From positions 11,087,916-11,151,915 of the forward strand of contig OY294045.1 in assembly GCA_958510825.1 (NCBI GenBank): a DNA stretch of 64,000 bases. Reading direction: 5' to 3'. The DNA is from Brachypterus glaber (Eukaryota > Arthropoda > Insecta > Coleoptera > Kateretidae). Positions 1 to 10,904 of the stretch are shown here, in pieces; the stretch's first letter is position 1, and each line of letters begins with the position of its first letter. A model generated the notes under the pieces. That model worked only from the letters and a program-made list of their open reading frames with translations, did no database searches and was not told the origin of the DNA. The translations under genes were made by a program, and so were the position numbers.

Positions 1-66
1 AAGTTAAAAAAAGTTATTATTCACAAAAAAAATGTTTTGTCGCAACTGCAGTTTTTTTAATTCCAG

Positions 67-2778
67 CCGATTTTACTCATTGGCGGCAGTTTACAATCAA
101 ATAATAATTGGCCTAATAGTAGCAGAAATAAAACCAAACACCCTGTATGACGACGAGGACAGAGGATTATTGGCCAAGTCGTTAGTAGACCCGGAAATAG
201 CGTACATTTTGTCCTTGGGAGTTTTGAAGGAATACCGGAGAAATGGGGTCGCATCATTATTACTGGACGCCCTGATAAAGCATCTGACGACTCCGGAAAG
301 GAAAAACGTCAAAGCTGTGTATTTGCATGTATTGACCACTAATTCAGCTGCCATTATGTTTTATGAACATAAAAAGTAAGTTTTCTAATTTTGCGCGCCG
401 GGAGGGGGCGGGGGGCATCGCCCCCTCTGGCTTTTCAGATATATATTATTTTGTTTTGTTTTTAATAATTTTAAAGTGTTTTGTCCTTTAGATTTCTAAA
501 AATATTGCCTGCGGTGCTGGAAATGGTTATAGAACTCAAATCCATAAGAAACTATTTAAAATATCTTATAAATATATATTTCTAAAAACTTAGCCCTGCC
601 GCGCTAAAGATAATCTGTTATTTTTTTAGAGGTTTCCTCCAGAGGCAGAACCAGATGGCTGTTTGAAGTTTTATAAATTTACATCAGCACCTAGTGCTAC
701 TAAGAGTGCCGATGTATTGAAATCTTCGCCGAAAAGTCAAAATCTTTGACCATATTTTTTTCGCAATTCTCGACGTTTTAGACCTTTCTGAGTCGATAGG
801 TAGTTGTATATAGGGGGCTCAAGCCCCCCCCCCCCAAATTTGGACCTGGTTACGCCTATATATACAATATTAATTAATAGATTTTATAAAATAATTGCAT
901 ATGAAATTCTGAAAAATACAATACTTTAGGATTTCTAAAAAAAATGTTGGTAAAGCCACTCAATCTCTTTCTTACATATTAATTGGTACTTTTGAGTTTG
1001 ATTGGGAGCTGGGAGTTCTTTTTAGTCGTCAACTTTTTGGCAGGGGGCGCCTAAGTGGTCGGTGTTTTTTTTTTGGAGGTGATGACCGATCTCGACAGGT
1101 AATATCCGTTTTCGCCCTCAAAACAGTATTTTTCGTCCTTATGTAATACTGCTCCTATACAGTGCGATTATAAAGTGCCGAACAGTTTGAAAAGAAAATA
1201 CTCTTCGTTTGAAGCCACGCCTCTGTTAGAGTTGTGCGCGACAAGCCCATGTGATTGCTACGTACAACAGCTTGGTGGCCAGTAAAACGCACACAGCTTT
1301 CTTGCATTTTACTCATCGCTAATGCCAGTTTTGCATTAAAAAGTGTTCGGCACTTTATAATCGCACGGTATATGTAGTTGTAATAATACTAATAATTATG
1401 TTTTGTTGTAGATTTAAGCTTCATAGTTTCTTGCCATATTACTATTCAATCAAAGGAAGATGTAAAGATGGTTTTATGTATGTTTTGTACATAAATGGAG
1501 GACATCCACCTTGGACAATATAATATCCTTTTTATATAACTTTAATAATTACTTTTCAGCAAAAACCATTTTGGGCAAATGGTATTATTCCCCAGTTACA
1601 AAAAAGGAAGAAACGGAAAACAAAAAAGAAAGTCCCGACTAAGGATTACGAATTTCCCAACTTTTAAGTTCCATACCTTCTTGTACTACTCAGTTAGTGT
1701 AGAAGTAGTAGTAGTAAATTTTTGGGTTGGCCAAAGCCGGACAACTAGGCCATTTATGGCCCTTTTTGTCACTCCAGGCAATCCCAGCCATTTACTAATT
1801 TGAGTCCTCCTTGAACCTGCCCGTCCCTTCAATAAAGATCAGGATATTGGCCCAGGGGAGATCTCTTAGTTCCTCTTTGTTGAGTCTTTGAGTTTCAAAG
1901 ACTTGCAACCTGATCCTGTTGTATCTGACACACTTGGCTAAGTAATGTACTCTGGGCATAGCGGACCCTCTAGAATCCGCATTGTTGCCAAGTGCTTCCT
2001 TAGCTTGCAGTGGCCCGAGAGGACCCCTAAAAGTTGTCTGAGTGCAGTCCTTCTTTTTTCCAGCAACCAGTCGGTTTTTGATTTGCTTGGGCCATCCAGG
2101 AAGTCCTTAGCTTGCCGGCAACCGTCGACCGCCCTCCATTGCTCCTTTAGCTTGGTATAAGCCCACTCATCAAGAGCGGTCTTTACCTGCTTCCTTGTAA
2201 CACCCAATATAGGTTCCGGCCCCGTGCAACTCAGTGTAGTAGTGTGTTATTTTTTCAAAAATATTTTTACCGGGGGCGTAATTTCAGATTGTTACTAGGG
2301 ATGACTAAAAACTCATCCAACTCGTTCGTAAATAAAATCTTGTCAAAACGTCAACTTTCATTTTTTTGGACTTGTAGTTTTTAAAATAAGTGATTCAATT
2401 TCTGTCCATATTTGTCCCTTGTTAAGCCGAAATTACGCCCTATGATTTCCATCCTAATTATAGTCCGACACACGGTAATAAACCTACGACGAAAGGGGGA
2501 GTTGGGTGCAAAAAACGCTCCGATTAAACCGAATTCAGTATGAATGTCCGTAGTTGGATTTTTCAAGTATGATTTTTTGCTGTTTTAAACTATACATTTT
2601 TTTTTTACAGTTTTAAAAATTAAATTTTTCCTTAATAATGCTTACTGACTACATAAAATTCGTCTGTGGACGTGTGATAAAAGGAGCTGGACTCTTCCCG
2701 TGGGTCCTGGTCCATATGAACAAGATTATCCAGTGGGTGTGGAAAGACAAGACGGCCCATCGAAGAGAAGAGTTATGA
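67..2778 (+). CDS. NAA60: N-alpha-acetyltransferase 60 (NatF), 3' part of gene
   Basis: Three exons are visible: 67-375, 1412-1522 and 2646-2778 (TGA); earlier exons lie outside the window. The joined reading is continuous and follows the human NAA60 order that I recall: FYSLAAVYNQ, IVAEIKPNTL, AYILSLGV, the acetyl-CoA loop RRNGVA, YLHVLTTNSAAIMFYE, LPYYYSIKG, then INGGHPPWTIYDYIK. NAA60 acetylates the N-termini of transmembrane proteins on the cytosolic face of the Golgi. The last exon encodes a hydrophobic and basic tail (VIKGAGLFPWVLVHMNKI), consistent with the C-terminal membrane-binding helices of the family. Splice sites are AG at 65-66, GT at 376-377, AG at 1410-1411, then an AT-AC intron. 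The family assignment is secure; the exon ends rest on phase and conservation. Confidence 0.9.
681..790 (+). mobile_element. Truncated left end of the ACATCGGCACT repeat family
   Basis: This stretch nearly repeats the left end of the element at 19835: ACATC-GCAC, a short loop, GTGCCGATGT, then the conserved run continuing into CGCCGAAAAG. The right end is absent. It lies in an NAA60 intron. Confidence 0.6.
1160..1368. mobile_element. Mariner-type MITE
   Basis: About 25 bp terminal inverted repeats start CAGTGCGATTATAAAG on the left and end CTTTATAATCGCACGG on the right. The element is flanked by TA on both sides (1158-1159 and 1369-1370), the usual Tc1/mariner target duplication. No coding sequence is seen. 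It lies in an NAA60 intron. Confidence 0.75.
1523..2645 (+). other. Probable U12-type AT-AC intron of NAA60
   Basis: No GT donor fits after WTI, and direct reading meets a stop at 1521-1523. The sequence from 1523 is ATATCCTTT, the U12 AT-AC donor consensus. At 2628-2636 lies TTCCTTAAT, matching the U12 branch consensus, and the AC acceptor follows at 2644-2645, about 10 nt from the branch adenosine. Removing 1523-2645 joins TA to TGAC and gives WTI-YDYIK in frame, as the family requires. Confidence 0.82.
1700..2215 (-). mobile_element. 5'-truncated non-LTR retrotransposon fragment (C-terminal end of ORF2)
   Basis: On the minus strand 2207-1938 reads as an ORF2 C-terminal segment (DEWAYTKLKEQWRAVDGC, then LCPE), followed by a 3' tail of TAC-type triplets at about 1700. 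The copy at 28729-29023 shares the 3' half. Relative to that copy, this one lacks about 23 bp covering the first part of the [17 protein letters not shown] metal-finger-like motif. It sits inside the NAA60 U12 intron and is not functional. Confidence 0.7.
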
Positions 2779-3399
2779 AAAGAATATTTATAAAGAAATT
2801 CAAACTAGTCTATATTTTAAGTACGTTCTGTAAAATATCTAAAATTGAAATATTTTATGAATGCAGTTACCAAAAAATAATACAGTAAGTATTTCATATT
2901 TATTAATATGTTTAGAACAAGTATGACAAGATGTGTTTATGTTTATTGGATTTATTTGCATAAAATGGGGGTTTTAAATTTTTGACCTAAAGTATTGGTT
3001 TTAGATATTATAGTAGGGGAAACTGTTGAATACTGGGACACTGTGCATAGTGGGAAAAACCAAATAGCGCGCTTCCACTTATAGTTAAAAATAAATTACT
3101 GAATAATGTGAGCCTGTCGCTGCATATTTGAATCTAAAAACCATACCCCTGGTTCTGCTCAGTCGGTCACTAGGTCAATTTAGTACTTCCGAGGGGTTGA
3201 ACGCGAGGAAATCTTTTGTACAAGCCAAAGAAACTCAGGAGGAACTCTGAAGAACTCTGGAGGAACTCCGAGGAACTATGGAGGAACTCCGAAGAAACTC
3301 TTAAGAAGTCAGAAACAATTATTATTTATTACCCATGCGGATTAACGTTTTTATCTTCTAACTAGATGAGCCATTATAAACTTATAAACACCTTATCAA

Positions 3400-3745
3400 A
3401 ACATCCTACCTTTGGGCGCCAATTTTTTTTTTTTGCACAGGGGCGCCATCATGTTTGGTAGAAACCATCAGGGACAAAGCTTTTTTCTGAAAGTTAATTT
3501 TGGGGCGTAAATTTTTTTTTAAGGGGCGCCCAGTTTGATAGTAACCGTCAGGGACAAAGCTTTTTTTCATGAAGGTATTTTTTGGGCGCCAACTTCTTTT
3601 TTTTGTAGGGGCGCAAAGTTTTGGTTAAACTGTCAGGGACAAAGCTTTTTTTCATGAAGGTATTTTTTTAGGCGCCAATTTCTTTTTTTTTTGTAGGGGC
3701 GCCAAGTTTTGGTTTAAACCGTCAGGGACAAAGCTTTTTTTTTTG
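3400..3745. repeat. Tandem repeat, about 85 bp unit, four copies
   Basis: The core CAGGGACAAAGCTTTTTT recurs four times. It alternates with a GGGCGCCAA-poly(T)-GGGGCGCC block that can itself pair. The last two units are most alike. Confidence 0.8.
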
Positions 3746-4432
3746 AGGGTGCCTTATTGGCAGTAGTGCTTGTATAGCGGTAATTTCTACGGCTTATTTG
3801 CCAAAAATTACCCCTTCCAGAGAGGAACTCTTAAGGAACACAGGAGGAACTCCCAAGGAACTCGGAGGAACTCCGAAGGAATTTAGAGGAACTCTTTGCA
3901 AAAAGGAACTCTTTTGTACAAATTTCAGCCCCTTGAGTACTTCTCAGTGCACCATTTTTTTTCTTTTTAAACAATGGAATGGATATTGTGTTTGATAAAA
4001 TTTCTGATTTAAACTTTAGGGTATTTTTGAGGTAAAACTATTATCAAATACTATTTTTATGTATATTTTTTAAAACATAAAGTTATAAACTAAAATTTGT
4101 ATACTGGGACAAAATTAAGTGTTGCATACAGACCTATTATTAAAAGAGGATATTGTTCTTAAACTCCATCCCCCATTTTTATGTGGAAGGAGAAATAGAG
4201 TTCTGGAACAATTTCACTTTTATTTAGATTTTTTGGAAAAAAAAATCTGTGTCCTTGTGAATAAGCAATATTTTTATAAAATAATATTTAGTGTAAATTT
4301 TGTTACTTATTTGAGTTTTTATTTAGATTTATATATTAATATATTAAGAATAATTGTTTTATAAATAAATAAAAAATAATATAGCCTTTGTCCCACTATG
4401 TAACTTATCATCATATGTTGTATAGTGGGACA

Positions 4433-4719
4433 TGGGTGCATTACATTACATTAAATTTTTGTTTAACCTCGTACTATTCTACTTAATTAAGCATCCCCTA
4501 AGTCCAGGACTTGTGTGGGCTAGTAGTAGAGGAAACCACTGGCTTTAATTGACTTTCGAACTAATTTATAGGGAGTGTCCGCTTCACTTACGCCTTCGCC
4601 AAATTTCAATTATTAATTAACTGAAAAAGGCAAATCGGCGCCGGTGAGAATCGAACTCACGCTATTTGGGTAGTAAACTCGTGAAGTACGACGCGGTAGT
4701 CCACTACACCAATCCTCCC
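4433..4719 (-). mobile_element. tRNA-derived SINE, copy 1
   Basis: Read on the minus strand the element starts TGGGAGGATTGGTGTAGTGG, an A-box-like head. The B box GTTCGATTCTC follows, then a unique body running to the 3' end near 4433. An 11 bp direct repeat ATAGTGGGACA flanks it (4422-4432 and 4720-4730) and fits a target-site duplication. A second copy in the same orientation lies at 62005-62266. The tRNA-like head keeps both pol III boxes, but the body continues past it, so this is a SINE rather than a tRNA gene. Confidence 0.8.
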
Positions 4720-4947
4720 ATAGTGGGACAGTGTACTTCCTGAAGTCACTATTTAATATTTTTGAAACATATAATTAATTTATGATATACATTTATATTT
4801 ACAACTTAATAAAACAACAAAAAATTAAATAAAATACGATTTTAATTTTTTATGCGTGTTCGAAAATTTTTGTCCAGTATACAACACTTTTCCCTATAGT
4901 AGTTTAAACAGGTTAATTCAAGGGTTTAAAGTGTTTTAACTCGTTGC

Positions 4948-5095
4948 CTTAGGCTGGGTTTATCAAAGTGCAGCTAAATTTAGCTGACACGTAATAACCA
5001 TAGCAACTCCAACCAAAATCCAGAATTTGCTCTTAACTGAGACTTTATTTTTTAGATAAGGTTTTAACTGTACACTGATAAACTGGGCCTTAGTA
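4948..5095. mobile_element. Short hairpin MITE
   Basis: The end repeats TTAGGCTGGGTTTATCA and TGATAAACTGGGCCTTA are inverted and enclose about 110 bp without coding potential. Confidence 0.5.
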
Positions 5096-5361
5096 AAATA
5101 AATGGTTAATTTACCGCGATTTTCGCGCAGTAAAAACTGCCCCTTGGTTTTCGCGACATTCATTGTTGGCGCTATATTCGCGAAAAACAAAAAAAATATC
5201 ACGGCACATTATTCGCACAAATATATTTTTTCTCCAATTTTTGTAACAGAACTTTCATGTTTTCAAGCCTAGACCCAAATTGGTCAAAATAATCCGGATT
5301 ACTTGAAAAGTAATACCATAGGATACTATAATCCGATTAGGCCTAACAGTCTACTACCAAG

Positions 5362-5490
5362 TCCAAGTAACACAGTAGCTATGAAGTATTTCTTACCGCT
5401 CTTTCGCAGCAAAACTGAGCCATATGGCTGTAATTTTGTTGCGAAAGAGCGGTAAAAGAGACTTTATAGCTACTTTATAGTTACTTGGGA
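5362..5490. mobile_element. Hairpin MITE with long stem
   Basis: CCAAGTAAC on the left mirrors GTTACTTGG on the right. The core TACCGCTCTTTCGC mirrors GCGAAAGAGCGGTA, so most of the roughly 130 bp can fold into one stem. Confidence 0.6.
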
Positions 5491-5562
5491 GTTCAGTGCA
5501 ATTTGTACCGACGAATCAAAACAAATTTAGACCTTATAATTTATTTGAGGCGTATATATATA

Positions 5563-6194
5563 TTTATAGTATTATTAATTTGAGCCATTTCGCCTCAATG
5601 ATTATTTATATCGATAAAAAATCTAAAACAGCAAATAAAATTAAAATGTTCTTATCATGCGCACCTATTCCTAGATGCGCTGGTAAGGTATTGCGTTTAA
5701 AATAATACTTATCTGCTATATCTTCTTTACCTAAAAAATATTATTAGTCAATACCTTACCAAAGTTTAAATTTTTTTGCCTAAATAAAGAATTTTTAATA
5801 AAATTCTTGATAAATCGTTAAAGAAATTAAAAAAGAACGAAAAACTGAATAAAAGTTAACTTCTAACGTTTCGGGATCTAATCTGATCCCGTTTTCAAAC
5901 AAAATTATTAGTTTTTGAAAGAATTTGTGCAATATTTGGTTTTATCATTCAAAATATAAAAAATTCTTTATTTAGGCAAAATTATTAAACTTTGGTAAGG
6001 TATTGACTAATAATATTTTTTAGGTAAAGAAGATATAGCAGATAAGTATTATTTTAAACGCAATACCTTACCAGCGCATCTAGAAATAGGTGCGCCTGAT
6101 AAAAACATTTTAATTTTATTTTCTGTTTTAGATTTTTTATCGATATAAATAATCATTGAGGCGAAATGGCTCAAATTAATAATACTATAAATTT
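5563..6194. mobile_element. Foldback element, full copy with roughly 235 bp arms
   Basis: The left arm (from TTTATAGTATTATTAATTTG to about 5800) is repeated inverted from about 5955 to 6194, around a loop of roughly 155 bp. Landmarks in both arms are GAGCCATTTCGCCTCA, ATGCGCTGGTAAGGTATTG and GCCTAAATAAAGAA. Relatives are at 46767-46942 (arms nearly alone) and 63840-64000 (cut by the window end). Short ORFs in the arms are incidental. Confidence 0.75.
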
Positions 6195-6352
6195 AGATCT
6201 GAAGCGATTAAATTGTTCAATAACAATTGCATTGCACTTCCATTGCTTGAGAATCATTAGAGTTACTGAAATTGTTTTTACAGAATATTTTACGGTCTAT
6301 GGTCGATTTTTTTTCCGGATATGTTTACATAATTTTTACGTTGTGTACATTA

Positions 6353-7410
6353 CAGGGTGTTCCAGAACGCGCGTAGAGAAATTTTAGAGGTGATTCTACA
6401 TACAAAAATGAGAAAAAAGTGCCAATAAAGGTTGGTCCGGTTGCCCCTAAAAAAGAGTTTTTATTTAATATCTCTCTTACCCTATTAACCGCAGTCACGA
6501 ATTTTCGCACATGCCCTAACATTGATAAAGGTAATCACTTTGTGTAATTTTTACCTGGTAATTTTAACCAGGGACATGCAAAATGGGGTGGCTAATGTCA
6601 CTTTTTTGCCTCAAACTTTTTTTTCTGTATTTTTTTTAAATTTTCTCAATAAAATATGATTCTTTAGTTAAAAATACATAAAAAAGGTACCGTAACTAAC
6701 CGTTTTCGAGAAAATTGCAGTTAAAGGGATTTTTGCACGTTCTGAGCATCAAAAATAGGAACTAAATATCGCGTCAATAAAAATTTTAATAATGCAAAGC
6801 GATTCTACATTAAAAACTATAAAAAAAGTTCCCATACACAAATGATAACAAATGGATTTTAAGGGAGCTACGCCCACTTATTATTAAGGGTTACTTTTTA
6901 AGACCCGGTACTCTTAAAACTGAAATATTAAATTTTTTATTGGCGCAATTTTAGTTTCTATTTTTGATGCTCAGAACGTGAAAAAAGGACTTTTAATCTC
7001 TTTAACTGCAGTTTTCTCGAAAACGGTTGGTTTTGTGGTGTAACACTAGGAGTAACTTTTTTATGTATTTTTAACTAAAGAATTATATTTTATTGGGAAA
7101 AAAATACAGATAAAAATGTTTGGGGCAAAAAAGTGACAGCCCCCCCATTTTGGGCGTCCCTGGTTAAAACTACCAAATAAAAATTACATAAAATGATATT
7201 CTTTATAAATGCTAAGGCATGTGCAAAAATTCGTTACTGTGGTTAATAGGGTAAAAGACATATTAAAAACTCTTTTTTAGGGACACTCTTAGAAGAGCCG
7301 TAGCTCCCTTAGGGCTCCTTTTCGTACCAACCTTTATAGGAACTTTTTTTCATATTTTTGTATGTAGAATCACCTCTAAAATTTTTCCAGGCGAGTTCTG
7401 GAACACCCTG
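6353..7410. mobile_element. Mariner-type nonautonomous element, about 1.06 kb
   Basis: The ends CAGGGTGTTCCAGAAC and GTTCTGGAACACCCTG are inverted and flanked by TA. Inner inverted segments include AGAGGTGATTCTACATA and its mirror near 7360. The element at 45249-45908 shares the AGAGGTGATTNTACAT segment, so both belong to one superfamily. No transposase remains. Confidence 0.75.
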
Positions 7411-7412
7411 TA

Positions 7413-9444
7413 TCTTTAAGGTAGTGGCATATTATAATATGGTAAACCTCAGGTATAGGGTACGTTTTTAAAAAATTTGATCATAAGGTATTTGGTTTTG
7501 ACCAATTATAAAATTTGTTTTAAATTTATTTATGTTTTTAGTTTTGTGGTGTACAATGTTTTTTTTTGTCGTTGTAATGACAATCTTGTACATTAACAAA
7601 TAGCTATTAGATTTTGTAGAAGTTCCAGTTAAAAATTCGCTAACTTGATACAGCGGCATGGATCGGGTACAAATCGAGCTCATCTGTTCACTCCAAACGA
7701 GTTTTATGTCCTGCGTGCGCTTATGCTTATACCAATGCATACGATTCATAACTTGAAAATCAATAACGCGCGCGACATGGCGCGACCAAAACCCGGGGAT
7801 ATGGAAGCTGTGAGTCATATTTTTTAGCTTTTATCATAGATACACTGGCGATGCGTTGTTGTAGAGTGGGGACAGGCGTCTTGCGGTCGCTTCTAATCAG
7901 TGCTGAATTTATGCTACGCTCATAACCAAACGAACAGCTTCCTCATCCCCGGGGTATGTTTAGGACACAACATCAAAAAGTCTAGTCACAAAGTAAGCCT
8001 AGATAGAGTGACCCTAAAAATATGTACTAATAAGTTCGTTAATAAAAAAAAATCTGTGTTCATTACATAATTTTTTGACTAATTAATAAATTTGAAATAT
8101 TTTGATAATGACTAAAAACGGCTTTACTAATAATTGTAAATGTAAATATTATATTTAAAATATAATAAATACGTAAATATATATTTCTATCTATTTGTAA
8201 TAAGATCGTGTATACATATATGTAAGGTAATTTCTGTAGAAATATAGCTATCTCATAAAACTTATGTACCTGTTCTAATTTGCATTCTTGCAGGAGACAT
8301 GCTAAAATTTTGACAATATTGGAACTGCTTTTTCTAAAAACCTGTAAAACCTGAAAAACTTATGATATTTGAATACTAAAAGAGAACTTGGTGAGAACAA
8401 ATATAAATGCTTGAAATATAGTTTTTCCAAAGTTAAAATAGTTTGTATCTAGAAAATTTTAGCATTTCTCTCTTTTTAAGGGCATCCACAACATTAATTT
8501 AACTTTATGAATATTGAATTTGGCCCTGAATTGAGTGTCACAGTAGTTACAAATTTTCAGTTATGTAAAGCGCTTTGACCTCTAGATCATTAAAATTGTC
8601 TAGTAGTGCTACTCTTGTACTTATGCGTTAATAGCGCTAAAGAGTACTACTAGATAATTTTAGCGATCTATTCGGACAAAGCGCTCCACATAATTACGAT
8701 CAGTCTTCACATGTTCGTTTGATCGTTTAATTGTTCAAGCTTTATTCTTGTTTTTGACTTCGCACATCTTCACAAAAAGATCATTGGTCATGATAAAAAA
8801 TGGTTCTTTTAAACATGTTCAACGGACCTACTACTGCCGTAGCTGTAAAGGTCCTTAATCCAATTTGCACATAAAAATATTTATGGCCAGGCGATCATAG
8901 CAATACGCACTAGATCATAAACAGTTGGTATTTCTTTTCTGTAAGTCCAGGGTGGAAGCACCACTTGCAAGAGAGGGGAGAGATGCAAATGCATTTGCCT
9001 GCAAACTTTCGACCAATCAGAAAATTGTTTGAAAATAAGTACGTTGTCAAATTTTTTTTCCTATATGACAACTTTTGCTTTTACCTACAAGAACTGCATT
9101 TAAACGAGTTTTGGCATATTTTTTGCACGCAGTGCTAGCGCTGCGTTGCAACCGCAGCGCAAGCTACAGAAGGATCTCTTCAAATATATTAAAAAATATG
9201 ATAAACGCATACTTTTGAGGCCATACACTTTTCTGAGCTACGAGCTATTTATTTATTTGTATACAGTTTATAGCCCCATGTGAGGCATTCTATACCATAT
9301 TAGACTGCTCAAGTATTATAAATAGCTTCAAATCAGTTTAATTTCATATTTTCATCATCCTTTGTTATATTTTTGGTACCATTACATTCCAAGCCCTTTT
9401 CAAAATTAATTCATAAATAAAATTTCTACTGAAAATAAATATCC
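7413..9444. other. Intergenic stretch without a recognised gene
   Basis: No exon that I recognise is present. A 117-codon open frame on the minus strand (7818-7468) has no family I know. A hairpin of about 125 bp lies at 8566-8690 (GTAAAGCGCTTTGACC mirrored by GGACAAAGCGCT), probably another MITE. At 9130-9155 GCGCTGCG and CGCAGCGC can pair. Confidence 0.5.
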
Positions 9445-10204
9445 CCAGGTAGCAAGGGATGTTATATTACAAGAAATTAACATCACTTTTGGGTGTATTT
9501 TTAAACTAAATCATAACATCACATAATATTGAAAAATAACATGTATTTAACATCACATTTGCAACGTAACGCGACAACCATGTTATTTAATAACAAATAT
9601 TTAGCAACGCTGTGAATATATCGCATGTCACTTATTAACGTGGCTTTCACGTGAATGTCATGTTATTTTGCTTCTCACCGACGTTCAAGCAAAAAAATCG
9701 ATATAAGATGATGTTGATAGAGTAAATTATTATAAGGAAATTGTATACACATTATACGATTTCCAATGGATAGGGGGCTCTGCCGGGCTTCTCAAGACCA
9801 CGGACACGGATTAAAGGAATATATTCTCCGCTTAATCTGCAATTTCGTATTTAGAATCTATCTGTTTCAATCTGTGATTGTTTTAATTACAGATTGATTT
9901 TAAATCCGATTTTTTTATAGGGTTATAGCGTTTTTAATGGTTTTAATTTAGAAAAAGCTAGAATATTATTTAAATATTAAAGTACCAGTAACGGCATCCA
10001 TAAGATATTAGATATAACAGGAATGTGAATTTATGATGTCACAAACCCGTTATTTTCGGGATGTCATTGTGTGATGTTATTAGGGGCGGACTTAGGACAT
10101 CCCCACCATGCTACATTCTTGTTAAATGAGACTACAATCTTAACATCACATGTCACATATTAACGTGACTTTCACGTGAATGTCATGTTATTTTGCTACC
10201 TGGG
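9445..10204. mobile_element. MITE with CCCAGGTAGCA termini
   Basis: The ends CCCAGGTAGCA and TGCTACCTGGG are inverted. A segment of about 50 bp containing TTCACGTGAATGTCATGTTA occurs both internally (about 9645) and at the right end (about 10168) in the same orientation. No coding sequence or clear target duplication is seen. Confidence 0.6.
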
Positions 10205-10904
10205 TCATAAATAAAGAATTAAATAAAAATGACATGATTCTGACCTACTATTGATAAGTTAGATTAAAAGCTACATGGTCGTTACTAGTAATACCAACCG
10301 TTACTTTTCTAGTGCGTAATGCTGTATAAAACATGACTAAAAATATTTCTCAAAAATATGCTTTATTAATTTTAAAGGAAAACTTTAAGTTTAGCCAGTT
10401 TTTTGTTATATAATTTGTTTTTCGCATGTGTCAGATAAAATTCTACATTCTAATGTAGAATTTTAGTTTTACCTAATTTTGCATTTTAGGGTTTGAAAGG
10501 TTTGGCCCGGGGCCCTTTTGATTTAAAACTGTTTTCAATAATTGTTGGGAATAATATTGAATCAGCTAATTAAACTAAAGTCCAAAACCACAGACCACCA
10601 AAAACTTAAGAACTTTTAAGTTATAACACAAGGGCACAGTTTTTTTAAGCTGCAGGGGAGATAATAGCTGTTTTTAACTAATTTCGACCTGTTGATTAGA
10701 AATTTGCTTTCAGGTTTTTTCCTACAGATGCAGTTTTAGAGATACAGTGCACAGTGTTTTTAGAGATACAGTGCACAGTGTTTTTAGAGCATTGTGATGT
10801 AAAAAAAATCTTGAGAATAATTTTGTGTCTGATGGAAAAAAATCTAAAAGCAAAGTTTGCTTAACTCGGAGTTAAAATTATTTATTTTTTTTTATTTAAT
10901 TTAA

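Larger units (their letters stand above)
3014..4899. mobile_element. About 1.9 kb element with degraded terminal inverted repeats
   Basis: The left end (GTAGGGGAAACTGTTGAATA, then CTGGGACA) is mirrored at the right end around 4871-4899 with a few mismatches. The interior holds a four-copy tandem repeat, GGAACTC-rich simple repeats at 3235-3310 and 3820-3910, several AGTGGGACA motifs and an inserted SINE. No transposase is seen, so the superfamily is unknown. Confidence 0.45.

Noticed and set aside
4630..4719. tRNA gene on the minus strand
   Set aside because: A and B boxes are present, but the unit continues into a 200 bp body, is repeated elsewhere and has a target duplication, so it is a SINE.
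7468..7818. 117-codon minus-strand ORF as a gene
   Set aside because: No family is recognised, the C-terminal part is low-complexity Lys/Ile/Thr, and there is no splice or conservation support.
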